From CBFHSF01 sp965658445 (GTDB lineage: Bacteria; Bacteroidota; Bacteroidia; Flavobacteriales; Schleiferiaceae): a DNA stretch of 64,000 nucleotides. Location of the stretch: NCBI GenBank assembly GCA_965658445.1, contig CBFHSF010000016.1:1-64000 (forward strand), written 5' to 3'. Numbering within the stretch: the stretch's first letter is position 1; each line of letters opens with the position of its first letter. Under the pieces are notes generated by a model, which saw nothing but the letters and a program-made list of their open reading frames with translations, was not told the DNA's origin and made no database searches. Positions 1 through 8,098 of the stretch are shown here, piece by piece. Made by a program: the position numbers and the translations under genes.

Positions 1-140
1 GGTCCTTTCCTTGGACGTTTCTTTGAATCACCCGATTCCGCGCTAGCGGACGCATTGGTAGATTGGTTGTCACTCATGGCTCTAGACCAGTTTTTTCTCG
101 CTCGGCTTGGAGCCGATGTGCGAGGTTTCGAATTTCTCAT
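1..140 (-). CDS. N-terminus of an unidentified protein, cut by the window edge
   Basis: A minus-strand frame is open from an ATG at 140 to the left edge of the window. A second in-frame ATG lies at 77. The readable residues are rich in Ser, Ala, Lys and Arg and contain no recognisable domain. Such basic, disordered N-termini are common in Bacteroidota RNA-binding proteins such as pseudouridine synthases, but that is only an analogy. The plus strand is also open here (1-210) without a recognisable protein, so the call rests mainly on composition. Which start is used cannot be decided. Confidence 0.35.
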   Translation of the reverse strand, partial: MRNSKPRTSAPSRARKNWSRAMSDNQSTNASASAESGDSKKRPRKG

Positions 141-486
141 AATGTTAAGGTCAATGACCTATTACATCGCGAATTCATTTTCGCGAAGAGTATTCAATAA
201 TAAATTCTAATGGGAGTATTTCTCTTTTGAATCAGGGCATTGAATCATCCCTCTTCTCGAGTTCAATTTTATAATCTTTTAAAAATTGAAATATGTTTCC
301 TCAAGGCGAATCTTTTCTACTGAACTCAGAATGGCTTCAGAGATTCGAGGCAAAGATAGACTAATTATTGCCAAACATTGATTTTCAGCTCATTAATATT
401 GCGAGGCAAACAACCCAACCCTTTGAGTGTTATTATTTTGTACCTTAAATACACCCAAATAAATACATCATAAAACAACAATAACC
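141..486. other. Intergenic region with two short inverted repeats
   Basis: No convincing gene is present. Two perfect inverted repeats stand out near the left gene: GGTCA-A-TGACC at 149-159 and TCGCGAA (167-173) with TTCGCGA (180-186). Both lie within 50 bases upstream of the minus-strand ATG at 140, where an operator or leader hairpin would sit. The rest is AT-rich and presumably holds the promoter of the iron-sulfur gene at 487. A TATTTTG sequence at 434-440 resembles a -7 element with one spacer base missing. Confidence 0.3.
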
Positions 487-912
487 ATGAGCCTAGAACC
501 CAAAGCAAAAGAGTATTCCAACGGAGAAGTAACCATCATCTGGAAATCCGATGTGTGCATCCACGCAGCCAATTGTGTAAAGGGGTTGCCTGGCGTTTTT
601 GACACCAAAAAGAGACCGTGGATCAATGCACAAGGGGCTAGCACCCAAGAGATTATCGGTCAAGTCAACAAATGTCCTTCAGGTGCATTGACGTATAAAA
701 TGGACAGCCATGTAGAGGCTTCCGCCGAAACCACTGTAGACGTAACCCTAGCAGTCAATGGACCTCTTTTGGTCGCGGGAAAAATCAGAGTTTTTGACGC
801 GGAGGGTAATCTCGTAGAGGAAAAAGAAAAATGTGCTCTTTGTCGCTGTGGTGAAAGTACTAACAAACCTTATTGCGATGGTTCTCACAAAGCCGCGGGC
901 TTTGTGAGTTGA
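487..912 (+). CDS. YjdI-type ferredoxin-like domain fused to a CDGSH iron-sulfur domain
   Basis: This 141-residue cytoplasmic protein joins two small iron-sulfur modules. Residues 1-72 resemble the YjdI/Fer4_19 family, with cysteines at 24, 30 and 63, the last in a KCPSGAL motif typical of the family. Residues about 88-141 form a CDGSH (mitoNEET-type) domain with C119, C121, C130 and H134, which match the C-x-C-x2-S-x3-P-x-C-D-G-S-H pattern and should bind a 2Fe-2S cluster. The role is probably electron transfer or cluster handling; the substrate is unknown. There is no signal peptide. A small CPXCG-type cysteine protein follows 34 bases downstream on the same strand. Confidence 0.85.
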   Translation: MSLEPKAKEYSNGEVTIIWKSDVCIHAANCVKGLPGVFDTKKRPWINAQGASTQEIIGQVNKCPSGALTYKMDSHVEASAETTVDVTLAVNGPLLVAGKIRVFDAEGNLVEEKEKCALCRCGESTNKPYCDGSHKAAGFVS

Positions 913-946
913 TAGCCACAATGAGAGAATTGAAAAAGTAAAGCCT

Positions 947-1135
947 GTGGGTCAAGACGAAGTATTTTACACCTGTCCACATTGCCTTCAGTCGGTTTCC
1001 ATTCTAGTGGAGCTACAACCGGCTCATCAAAACTATATAGAAGATTGCGAGGTCTGCTGCAACCCCATAGAGTTTACTGTTGATATAGATGAAGGCGAGG
1101 TGGTTTCTCTGCAAGCAGACTCTATAGAACAATAG
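947..1135 (+). CDS. CPXCG motif-containing small cysteine-rich protein
   Basis: This 62-residue protein carries two cysteine pairs, CPHC near residue 10 and CEVCC near residue 35, which fits the Cys-rich CPXCG family of small presumed zinc- or iron-binding proteins of unknown function. The only usable start in frame is GTG at 947; the nearby ATG at 921 is in another frame and meets a stop after six codons. It lies 34 bases after the CDGSH gene and just before a strong terminator, so the two small metal-protein genes are probably one transcript. Confidence 0.8.
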   Translation: MGQDEVFYTCPHCLQSVSILVELQPAHQNYIEDCEVCCNPIEFTVDIDEGEVVSLQADSIEQ

Positions 1136-1148
1136 GGCAGTTCCACAG

Positions 1149-1184
1149 AAAAGCCCCGCCGATAGCTATCGGCGGGGCTTTTTT
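1149..1184. terminator. Bidirectional rho-independent terminator
   Basis: A perfect palindrome with arms AAGCCCCGCCGATAG and CTATCGGCGGGGCTT is flanked by A residues on the left and T residues on the right. It can end the plus-strand iron-sulfur genes and the minus-strand metG/esterase transcript. Confidence 0.9.
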
Positions 1185-1205
1185 ATGATTTGATAAGACG
1201 TTGGA

Positions 1206-2195
1206 TTAATCCAGTGCGGCTTTTAATTTAGGTATAGAGAATTCCAATACTGAGGCCATGTCCGCATTGGGCATTCCAGGTCCACCCGCAGGATCGTATT
1301 CCCACCAGGGCACGTGATCCGCACCGGGGAACACCAGCGTGTAGCTCGTTTCACCCGCGTTGTCGGCTTGTGCCTGAACGGCTTCTGAACCACAGAGTTG
1401 AACCAATTCGAATTGTGGGTAAAATCCTCTGTAAATATCGTCACAACCAAAGGGAACAATACCGTCCATATCGCCATGAGCGTTTACGATGGTCTTGCCT
1501 TTGTTGTAAATCCAATAATCTCTGTGAATTCCTCCCGCCAAGCTCCAAATGGCAGAAACATCCGATGAATATCCCGGGTTTCCGCTCATTCCTTCAAATC
1601 CACCTTCTACTTGAATAATGGAATCTACGTGAGTGGGTAGATTGGACTGATCGTCCAAGTAGGCCAAGTGCAAGGCCAAAACCCCACCTGCAGAGTTTCC
1701 TCCTACAATGATTTTAGATTCGTCGATGCCAAAGGGGTTGCCGCTGGACGAGGACTTTCTCAAATATCTAATGGCTGCTTTTCCGTCGTTTACCGCTCTG
1801 GATACGGCTCCTACAGCATTGGTTGAGTCCAAAAGGTTGGCAATGGATCCTTCCTTTCTGTAGTCAATACTCACAGAAACGTAACCCATCTTGGCGAATT
1901 CTTCCGCCAAATACACAATGGTAGGATTCTCCTTTGTTCCGCTGTAAAAACTACCACCGTGAGCAAGGACAATGACGCGTCGGTTGGTGGCGTTGTCTCC
2001 TACGGGTTGGTAGATGTCCATATCCAGTGCAAAGGTGTCTGAATAGGTAACCGTGGTTACATCAACAGAATCAAAAATGGCTTCCGAATAGCGATTGGTC
2101 GTGGTAGATCCGCCTCCGGGGTTGTCGTCGTCTTCCTTGTCACAGGCTGCTAAAAAGCCCAGGGAAAGAAGGGACAAAAAAATAATTTTTCGCAT
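1206..2195 (-). CDS. Alpha/beta-hydrolase lipoprotein (esterase/lipase-like)
   Basis: A lipoprotein signal peptide ends at the lipobox LAAC (Cys18), followed by Asp/Glu-rich residues and a Gly/Thr linker. The mature part has the alpha/beta-hydrolase plan of the BD-FAE/HSL-like esterases: an oxyanion HGGSF near residue 79, a nucleophile elbow GGNSAGG with Ser168, an HGDMDGIVP stretch near residue 240 that should hold the acidic residue, and a GADHVPWW segment near residue 295 with the catalytic His. The protein should be a membrane-anchored esterase or peptidase-like hydrolase; the substrate cannot be read. It starts only 3 bases after the metG stop codon, so it is probably cotranscribed with metG. 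Confidence 0.8.
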   Translation of the reverse strand: MRKIIFLSLLSLGFLAACDKEDDDNPGGGSTTTNRYSEAIFDSVDVTTVTYSDTFALDMDIYQPVGDNATNRRVIVLAHGGSFYSGTKENPTIVYLAEEFAKMGYVSVSIDYRKEGSIANLLDSTNAVGAVSRAVNDGKAAIRYLRKSSSSGNPFGIDESKIIVGGNSAGGVLALHLAYLDDQSNLPTHVDSIIQVEGGFEGMSGNPGYSSDVSAIWSLAGGIHRDYWIYNKGKTIVNAHGDMDGIVPFGCDDIYRGFYPQFELVQLCGSEAVQAQADNAGETSYTLVFPGADHVPWWEYDPAGGPGMPNADMASVLEFSIPKLKAALD

Positions 2196-2198
2196 GTG

Positions 2199-4280
2199 CT
2201 AAGCGATTATGGAACCGCTTGTCACAGGGGATTTTGGGGATGCAAAAATTAATTTTCCGTTGGTGTCTTCTGCCAATAAGATCATTCCGCAGCTCTCAAT
2301 TCCCCTGATCTTTCTCGGCTCCAGGTTAATAAGAACGGACACTTGCTGTCCTATACAATCTTCGGGGGCATAGTGCTCTGCAATTCCGCTGAGAATGGTT
2401 CTCTTGTCAATCCCAGTATCTACGGTGAACTTTAAGAGCTTATCCGTTTTGGGAACGCGTTCAGCTTCTGTGATGGTTCCCACCCGAATGTCCAATTTAA
2501 CAAAATCCTCAAAAGAAATGTTTTCTTTGGCGGGTTCAATGGCTTGCGCCGAAGTATTCTCCCCAGAGTTTTCTGAAGTATTCTGATTTTGGCCTTCGTT
2601 CATTTTCTTGGTGTTTTCCAATTTTTCCAATTGGGCGGCAATGGCGTCATCTTCAATTTTTGAGAACAGGAGTTCTGCTTTTGCAATAGGGTGTCCTTCC
2701 GGAAGGAGAACGCCTTTTTTGGAATCTTCCCAAGTCTTATCCTCCGTATTGAAAAAGTGTTTTAGCTTGCTCGCTGTATGCGGAAGGAAAGGCTCACTTA
2801 CAACACTCAATGCAGCCGCTATCTGAGCTGCGGTGTACAAAATTGTGTGTGCGCGTGCTTCATCAGTCTTAATGACTTTCCAAGGCTCTTGATCCGCCAA
2901 GTATTTATTACCCAATCGGGCGATATTCATCAGCTCAGAAAGCGCATCTCTAAAGCGGTATTTTTCTAAAGAGTCTTCCACTTTTTTAACCAACTCAGGA
3001 ATTTGACCCAACGCAGCTAAATCATCTTCCAACAGCATCGCGCTGGAGGGTAAATTTTGTCCGTTGTACTTAGCGGTCAGAACCAAGATTCGGTTTACAA
3101 AGTTTCCGAGAATGGCTACCAATTCGGAGTTATTTCGAGTTTGGAATTCCTTCCAAGTAAAGTCGTTGTCCTTGGTTTCTGGCATGCTGGCACACAAAGC
3201 GTAACGCAATACATCTTGCTGTCCTTCAAAGTCTTCCAAGTATTCATGCAACCAAACAGCCCAGTTTCTTGAAGTAGATATTTTCTCGCCTTCCAAATTC
3301 AAAAATTCATTGGCGGGAACTTGCGAGGGTAGAACCATACCACCGTGCTCCATCAAAATGGAAGGGAAGATGATACAGTGGAAAACAATGTTGTCCTTTC
3401 CAATAAAGTGGACTAACTCGGTGTTGGGATCCTTCCAGTAAGATTCCCAATCGTCACCGAGTAATTCTTTGGTTGCGGTAATGTAACCCAACGGGGCATC
3501 AAACCACACGTAGAGAACTTTGCCCTCAGCACCTTCTACGGGCACGGGAACTCCCCAATCTAAGTCACGCGTCATCGATCGAGGCTGAAGGCCGTCACCA
3601 GCGTCTAACCAAGATTTACACTGACCGTAAACGTTGGATTTCCAATCGCCTTGATGAGATTCAATGTACTCTCTAATTTTTGGGCTGAGTTTGTCCAACG
3701 GCAAGAACCAGTTTTTGGTTTTCTTGAGAATGGGCTCAGAACCACTTAGCGTACTCTTAGGGTTGATGAGGTCTGTAGGATTTAAAGAAGTCCCACAATT
3801 CTCACATTGGTCCCCATAGGCGTGATCGTGCCCACAGTTGGGACAAGTGCCCACAATGTATCTGTCCGCCAAAAATTGATCGGCCTCAGGGTCGTAGTAC
3901 TGTTCGGTTTCCTTTTCTGTAAAAACACCTTTGTCGTAGAGGTCCTTAAAAAATTCACCAGCGGTTTCCTTGTGAAGGTCGGATGAAGTCCGGCTGTATA
4001 CGTCAAAAGAGATTCCAAATTTTTTAAAAGTAGAACGCATCAATCCATCGTACTTGTCTACGACTTGTTGAGGTGTAATACCTTCTTTTTTAGCCTTGAT
4101 GGTAATGGCTACTCCGTGCTCGTCAGAACCGCAGATAAACTTGACGTCGCGACCTCTTTGTCTAAGGTATCTCACGTAGATGTCTGCGGGCAAATAACAC
4201 CCTGCCATGTGACCGATGTGAATGGGGCCGTTGGCGTAGGGAAGAGCTGCCGTTATCAAATGCTTTTTTGTGGAATCCAT
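2199..4280 (-). CDS. metG: Methionyl-tRNA synthetase
   Basis: This 693-residue class I synthetase charges tRNA-Met. It has the ATP-binding HIGH sequence at residues 21-24, a zinc knuckle with two CxxC pairs (CPNC and CENC, near residues 145-165), and a KISTS signature near residue 335 in place of KMSKS. The last ~100 residues form the EMAP/Trbp111-type tRNA-binding domain seen in long bacterial MetG proteins, preceded by a Gln/Asn/Glu-rich linker. The length fits that class. A TATTTTTG promoter element lies just upstream, and the esterase-like lipoprotein gene follows after 3 bases. Confidence 0.97.
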   Translation of the reverse strand: MDSTKKHLITAALPYANGPIHIGHMAGCYLPADIYVRYLRQRGRDVKFICGSDEHGVAITIKAKKEGITPQQVVDKYDGLMRSTFKKFGISFDVYSRTSSDLHKETAGEFFKDLYDKGVFTEKETEQYYDPEADQFLADRYIVGTCPNCGHDHAYGDQCENCGTSLNPTDLINPKSTLSGSEPILKKTKNWFLPLDKLSPKIREYIESHQGDWKSNVYGQCKSWLDAGDGLQPRSMTRDLDWGVPVPVEGAEGKVLYVWFDAPLGYITATKELLGDDWESYWKDPNTELVHFIGKDNIVFHCIIFPSILMEHGGMVLPSQVPANEFLNLEGEKISTSRNWAVWLHEYLEDFEGQQDVLRYALCASMPETKDNDFTWKEFQTRNNSELVAILGNFVNRILVLTAKYNGQNLPSSAMLLEDDLAALGQIPELVKKVEDSLEKYRFRDALSELMNIARLGNKYLADQEPWKVIKTDEARAHTILYTAAQIAAALSVVSEPFLPHTASKLKHFFNTEDKTWEDSKKGVLLPEGHPIAKAELLFSKIEDDAIAAQLEKLENTKKMNEGQNQNTSENSGENTSAQAIEPAKENISFEDFVKLDIRVGTITEAERVPKTDKLLKFTVDTGIDKRTILSGIAEHYAPEDCIGQQVSVLINLEPRKIRGIESCGMILLAEDTNGKLIFASPKSPVTSGSIIA

Positions 4281-4303
4281 GCTTTATTACCGTGTATTTG
4301 ACG

Positions 4304-4311
4304 CAAAAATA
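4304..4311 (-). promoter_or_regulatory. Bacteroidota -7 element for metG
   Basis: Read on the minus strand this is TATTTTTG, which fits the TAnnTTTG element of Bacteroidota housekeeping promoters. It lies about 24 bases upstream of the metG start. I see no clear -33 TTTG at the usual spacing. Confidence 0.45.
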
Positions 4312-4358
4312 GGAAAAAGCCCCTTCAGTCTATCATGGTTATGTGACCAAATTAGGGG

Positions 4359-4389
4359 CAAAAAAAACACCCCGCCAAAGCGAGGTGTT
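4359..4389 (-). terminator. Rho-independent terminator after the T9SS cargo gene
   Basis: The arms AACACC and GGTGTT, plus an inner CGC/GCG pair around a CAAA loop, form a hairpin followed on the minus strand by a run of T. It lies 75 bases after the stop of the gene at 4465-5172 and separates it from metG. Confidence 0.75.
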
Positions 4390-4464
4390 CTGTGAGAAAA
4401 AACGGTGTTAATTCTTTAAATTCTCCAGTGCGCCTTTAAGCCAACACTTGAGAACTCAGATTCT

Positions 4465-5172
4465 TTATAGAGAGATTTTTAATGTCGAAGCTTTTCCGTT
4501 TGAGTGTGTAGTCACCAAGTAAATGCCTGAGTGCAAGCTATTGTTAAAGTAAAACTCTTGGCTTCCTCCTGTGCGAACGGTAGTTTCAAAAAGAGTGCGA
4601 CCCGTCAAATCATGGATGGTAATCGTTGCATCGCTCTGGATGTCAGAGATTACAATTCGATTTTTGGTAAGCGCAAACTTGAGGGGCTCTTGCTCATCAA
4701 TACCCACGCTGTTTGCCAAAGAAAGTGCTGTTGAGCTCGCTTGAGCGAAGCTCGTTCCTTCATAAGCCAAAGTAGAATCCATGGGGTTGATTACGTAATA
4801 CCTCGGGGCTCCTACGTTTAACCAATCTTCGTTGGCGTCAACAAAGCTCCATACGTCGTTCCAATTGTGAGTGTTATTCCAGTTGTTTACCTGACCACAG
4901 TCGGCTGTACCCGAATACAAACGCACCATGGCTCCCCAAACATTTACAGTGGAAGAGTTGGCCGCAGCCCAGTTTTGCATAGAGCCTGCTTGGCTTGCAC
5001 AAATAGAACAATCCAATCCGTGAGAGGCCACCAATAGGGGCTTTCCAGACTGAAGTTCTCCCCAAACGGTACGCGTCATACCGTTACAATCGGTATGGCT
5101 GTAATTGGGGACTTGAGCAAAAAGTGCTCCCGAGAAAAGGAGCAAAAAGGCGAGAGTGTAAAGTTGTTTTAT
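4465..5172 (-). CDS. Secreted thioredoxin-like protein with T9SS type A sorting domain, apparent ATA start
   Basis: The mature protein has a short thioredoxin-like region: a CSIC motif (CxxC) after a SHGLD strand, and a GAPRYYVI segment that resembles the cis-proline loop. The last ~75 residues look like a type A T9SS sorting domain ending in KASTLKISL, so export by T9SS to the cell surface is expected. The first standard start in frame is TTG at 5145, which would leave half a signal peptide. Nine codons earlier, ATA at 5172 gives a complete signal sequence (KQLYTLAFLLLFSGALFAQ). No ATG, GTG or TTG lies between ATA and the upstream TGA at 5211-5209. Use of ATA, or a damaged start, is inferred. 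Confidence 0.75.
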   Translation of the reverse strand: MKQLYTLAFLLLFSGALFAQVPNYSHTDCNGMTRTVWGELQSGKPLLVASHGLDCSICASQAGSMQNWAAANSSTVNVWGAMVRLYSGTADCGQVNNWNNTHNWNDVWSFVDANEDWLNVGAPRYYVINPMDSTLAYEGTSFAQASSTALSLANSVGIDEQEPLKFALTKNRIVISDIQSDATITIHDLTGRTLFETTVRTGGSQEFYFNNSLHSGIYLVTTHSNGKASTLKISL

Positions 5173-5229
5173 ATCTAATGAGTTTAAATTAGTTCTACAT
5201 TTATTCCTTCAATTTACGAAAATGATATC

Positions 5230-6111
5230 ATGCATCTATCAAAAAAGGACAAGATTGGTTTAGTTTCTACCGCTAGAAAGATTTCTGAAGGTGAATTGCA
5301 GCCCGCAATTAACCTCTTGAAGTCGTGGGGTTTAGACCCTGTGGTGTCCCCTGAAATTTATGAAATCGAAAATCAATTTGCAGGCAGTGATGCCAAGCGA
5401 ACTAAGGCATTTCAGAGGTTTTTGGAGGACGAAGAAATCAAGGCGATTCTTTGTGTAAGAGGTGGATATGGAAGTGTTCGAATCATCGATCAAATCGATT
5501 TTTCTGCACTTGAAAAAAATCCCAAATGGATTGTTGGTTATAGTGATGTAAGCGTTTTTCACTTGCATTGTGCGGCTCAAATTGGGATTCCCACTCTCCA
5601 TGCAACGATGCCCATCAATTTTGCATCCAATTCTGATAGTGCATTGGTATCCTTGAGAAAAGCTCTTTTTGGAGAAGACTTGGAATATGAGGTTCCAAGC
5701 CATCCCTTCAATATAAAGGGCTCTTGTCAAGGGGAGCTTATTGGGGGAAACCTGAGTATAGTGTACTCTGTACTGGGTTCTCCCAGTATGCCTCCTACCT
5801 CCGGAAAAATTCTCTTTTTAGAAGATTTGGATGAGTACCTCTATCACATCGATAGAATGATGTACAACCTGAAGAGAAACGGTGTATTGGATGATTTGTC
5901 AGGAATTTTAGTTGGCGGCATGACGGACATGAATGACAATGCGGTTCCCTTTGGAGAGACAGCTGAAGAAATCATTACGAGGCATGTTCAGGATTTAGGA
6001 ATCCCCGTGGCCTTCGGCTTTCCGGCAGGACATTTGGACGACAATAGAACGCTAATAATGGGGCAGGAGGCTACATTAACGGTAGGAAATACTACTCATC
6101 TTAAATGGTAA
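5230..6111 (+). CDS. LD-carboxypeptidase, peptidase family S66
   Basis: This 293-residue protein matches the LdcA/MccF family, which trims the terminal D-Ala from tetrapeptides of recycled peptidoglycan in most members. The nucleophile motif RGGYGSVR places Ser82 as the catalytic serine; the Glu of FLEDLDEYLY (about residue 200) and the His of FPAGHLDDN (about residue 270) should complete the Ser-Glu-His triad. There is no signal peptide, which fits cytoplasmic muropeptide recycling. The stop codon directly abuts the ATG of yraN, so the two are cotranscribed. Some family members instead give resistance to microcin-like nucleotides, which cannot be excluded. Confidence 0.88.
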   Translation: MHLSKKDKIGLVSTARKISEGELQPAINLLKSWGLDPVVSPEIYEIENQFAGSDAKRTKAFQRFLEDEEIKAILCVRGGYGSVRIIDQIDFSALEKNPKWIVGYSDVSVFHLHCAAQIGIPTLHATMPINFASNSDSALVSLRKALFGEDLEYEVPSHPFNIKGSCQGELIGGNLSIVYSVLGSPSMPPTSGKILFLEDLDEYLYHIDRMMYNLKRNGVLDDLSGILVGGMTDMNDNAVPFGETAEEIITRHVQDLGIPVAFGFPAGHLDDNRTLIMGQEATLTVGNTTHLKW

Positions 6112-6474
6112 ATGATGCGTTTGGAGACCAAGAAAAGCACCGGTAATTGGGGAGAGCAAATTGCTGCTGAATACCTTTTTGAGAGAGGCCATCAGCAAAT
6201 CATCCGCAATTGGCGCTTGGGTCATTTGGAAATAGACGTTCTTTCCATCCACGATGGCATCCTTCACGTTACAGAGGTAAAAACTCGATTAGAAGGAGTT
6301 ATAGGGAAACCCTCAGAATGGTTGTCGTCTCAGCAGCAGCGAAGAATTGTTGAGGCAACTCATCAGTATATCCTAACCACACGATGGGAAGGCGATACCC
6401 AGTTTGACCTCTTAGCCATCGCCTCCAGGGACCCTCTAATCATGGAATACATTCCCAACGCCTTTACGGCGTGA
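6112..6474 (+). CDS. yraN: UPF0102/YraN family endonuclease-like protein
   Basis: This 120-residue protein has the YraN family core: GEQIAAEYL near the N-terminus, then HLEIDVL and VTEVKTR, giving E40, D42, E55 and K57 in the arrangement of a PD-(D/E)xK nuclease fold. No activity is firmly established for the family; a role in DNA metabolism is usually assumed. The gene begins directly after the stop codon of the LD-carboxypeptidase gene, with two tandem ATG codons at the start. Confidence 0.85.
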   Translation: MMRLETKKSTGNWGEQIAAEYLFERGHQQIIRNWRLGHLEIDVLSIHDGILHVTEVKTRLEGVIGKPSEWLSSQQQRRIVEATHQYILTTRWEGDTQFDLLAIASRDPLIMEYIPNAFTA

Positions 6475-6490
6475 AACGTTAAACACTACG

Positions 6491-8098
6491 TTATTTTTCA
6501 TTCAATACCTCCGTCATAGGAGAGCTAAATGCACCCGAAGGAAGGGCGGTCCCCAAAAGGTGACTGAGGGTAGGCGCAAGACTTGTAATGGGGTAATAGG
6601 CATAACTCTTTCCCACGGGAATGTTCCAACCGTAATAGAGGATGGGGACATGCGTATCGTAGTTCCATACGGATCCGTGCGTGGTGCCCTTGGAGCTGTA
6701 AACCATATACCCAGGCTTCATTACAAACAGAATATCCCCCGCCCTAGGGTCTTGACATCCTGCTTTGATTTTACTGCCCACGGGATCGTTGTCTGAAAGG
6801 TAGGGGAGCTTTCTCCTATTGTACACAGAATGCACATAGGGCAGCGTGAAAAGAAGGCTTTCCATTTCTGCATAAATGGCATCATAGGAAAGTTTCAATT
6901 TTGCCATTTCTTGGTGATCTAAGTATATACGGTCGCTGAAGACTTTGTCAATGATTTCTGGGTGTCCTTTTTCTTCGGCCCAATCCCTTATGGAACTCTC
7001 AATGGAAATCATATCCAATGCGGTTTTTTCGAAATTTTGAGAATTCATAAATCCGCTATTTTCTGCAGCACCGTGGTCAGAAGACAAGGCTACAACATAG
7101 GTGCCTTTCCCCAATTTAGAATCGAGGAAGGAGAAGAGCTCTTCCAATTGAGCGTCTAATTTTATGTAGGTGTCCATAACCTCCCACGAACGAGGACCAA
7201 AAGCGTGACCCACGTAATCGGTTGCGGAGAAATTGACCGCCAAGTAGTCTGTAGATTCACCACTGCCAAGGTCTTGACCATTGACCACGGCCTTGGCCAA
7301 ATCAACAATGATCTGGTTTCCGTACGGAGTTGATTTGATAGAACTGAGTTTAGCCGCCTTGTTCAAGTCGTAGGGGAAAACGGTGGGTGCACCTGGAATC
7401 AACTGCATCTCAAAGGGCGAATTATCGGAACCCCATTTTTCGTATTCCTCGCTTTCTACGCTGAGTTCCCAAGTCTCCTTCATGTAGTTTTGGGGAAGGT
7501 CTTTGGCGTTGAAATCACTGAGCCACTGAGGCAGAGCCTCGCCATAAAAAGAGCTACTTCCAAAGTCTCCGGTTTCGGAGTCAAACCAAAAGGCACCGTC
7601 CGCCGTATGGCCTCCCGAAAGGATGGCCGATCGATCTTTAATGGAAATGGCATAGGACTGATTGCTCCCTTGAGACCATTTGAGTTCATCCGAAAAAGTT
7701 GTGGCGTTTAGATTGGCTGGAGAGCGCTTAAATCCTTCGTCCAAGGTTCCTACGGGCTCTACCGCGTCGTCTTCCACGCAGTAAACAGAGCGCTTTAAGA
7801 AGGGATCGTACCAATCATTTTCAATGATTCCATGCACGCTGGGTGTGGCCCCTGTGAACAAACTGGCATGTCCTGGACCTGTGTAGGTGGGAGCGTAGTT
7901 GTAGTGAACGTTTTCGAATGTGTAACCCTGCATGAAAAAACGATCGAAGCCACCGGCTTCAAAGTAAGGGTTGAATCGATTGAGATATTCCGCCTTACAT
8001 TGGTCTACCACAATGGTCACAACCAGTTTGGGTTTGTCCTGAGAGAAGGCATTTAAATTCAAGAAAATAGCTAGGATAAGGGCAAGGTACTTTTTCAT
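6491..8098 (-). CDS. pafA: PafA-type alkaline phosphatase (phosphate-irrepressible)
   Basis: This is a secreted or periplasmic phosphomonoesterase of the alkaline phosphatase superfamily. After a signal peptide (cleavage near residue 20) come VVDQ (metal Asp32), the nucleophile region PTYTGPGHAS with Thr73, IENDW with Asn94, and SIKDRSAI with Lys154 and Arg156. These match T79, N100, K162 and R164 of Elizabethkingia PafA. Later metal ligands appear in ATDYVGH, SSDHG and GTTHGS. The frame extends upstream to 8161, but the start at 8098 gives the signal peptide and overlaps the upstream ABC-F stop as ATGA, suggesting translational coupling. PafA enzymes release phosphate even when phosphate is plentiful. 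Confidence 0.9.
   Translation of the reverse strand: MKKYLALILAIFLNLNAFSQDKPKLVVTIVVDQCKAEYLNRFNPYFEAGGFDRFFMQGYTFENVHYNYAPTYTGPGHASLFTGATPSVHGIIENDWYDPFLKRSVYCVEDDAVEPVGTLDEGFKRSPANLNATTFSDELKWSQGSNQSYAISIKDRSAILSGGHTADGAFWFDSETGDFGSSSFYGEALPQWLSDFNAKDLPQNYMKETWELSVESEEYEKWGSDNSPFEMQLIPGAPTVFPYDLNKAAKLSSIKSTPYGNQIIVDLAKAVVNGQDLGSGESTDYLAVNFSATDYVGHAFGPRSWEVMDTYIKLDAQLEELFSFLDSKLGKGTYVVALSSDHGAAENSGFMNSQNFEKTALDMISIESSIRDWAEEKGHPEIIDKVFSDRIYLDHQEMAKLKLSYDAIYAEMESLLFTLPYVHSVYNRRKLPYLSDNDPVGSKIKAGCQDPRAGDILFVMKPGYMVYSSKGTTHGSVWNYDTHVPILYYGWNIPVGKSYAYYPITSLAPTLSHLLGTALPSGAFSSPMTEVLNEK

Noticed and set aside
1..210. Open plus-strand frame at the left edge
   Set aside because: It has no recognisable family pattern and overlaps the more plausible minus-strand N-terminus; too short to call.
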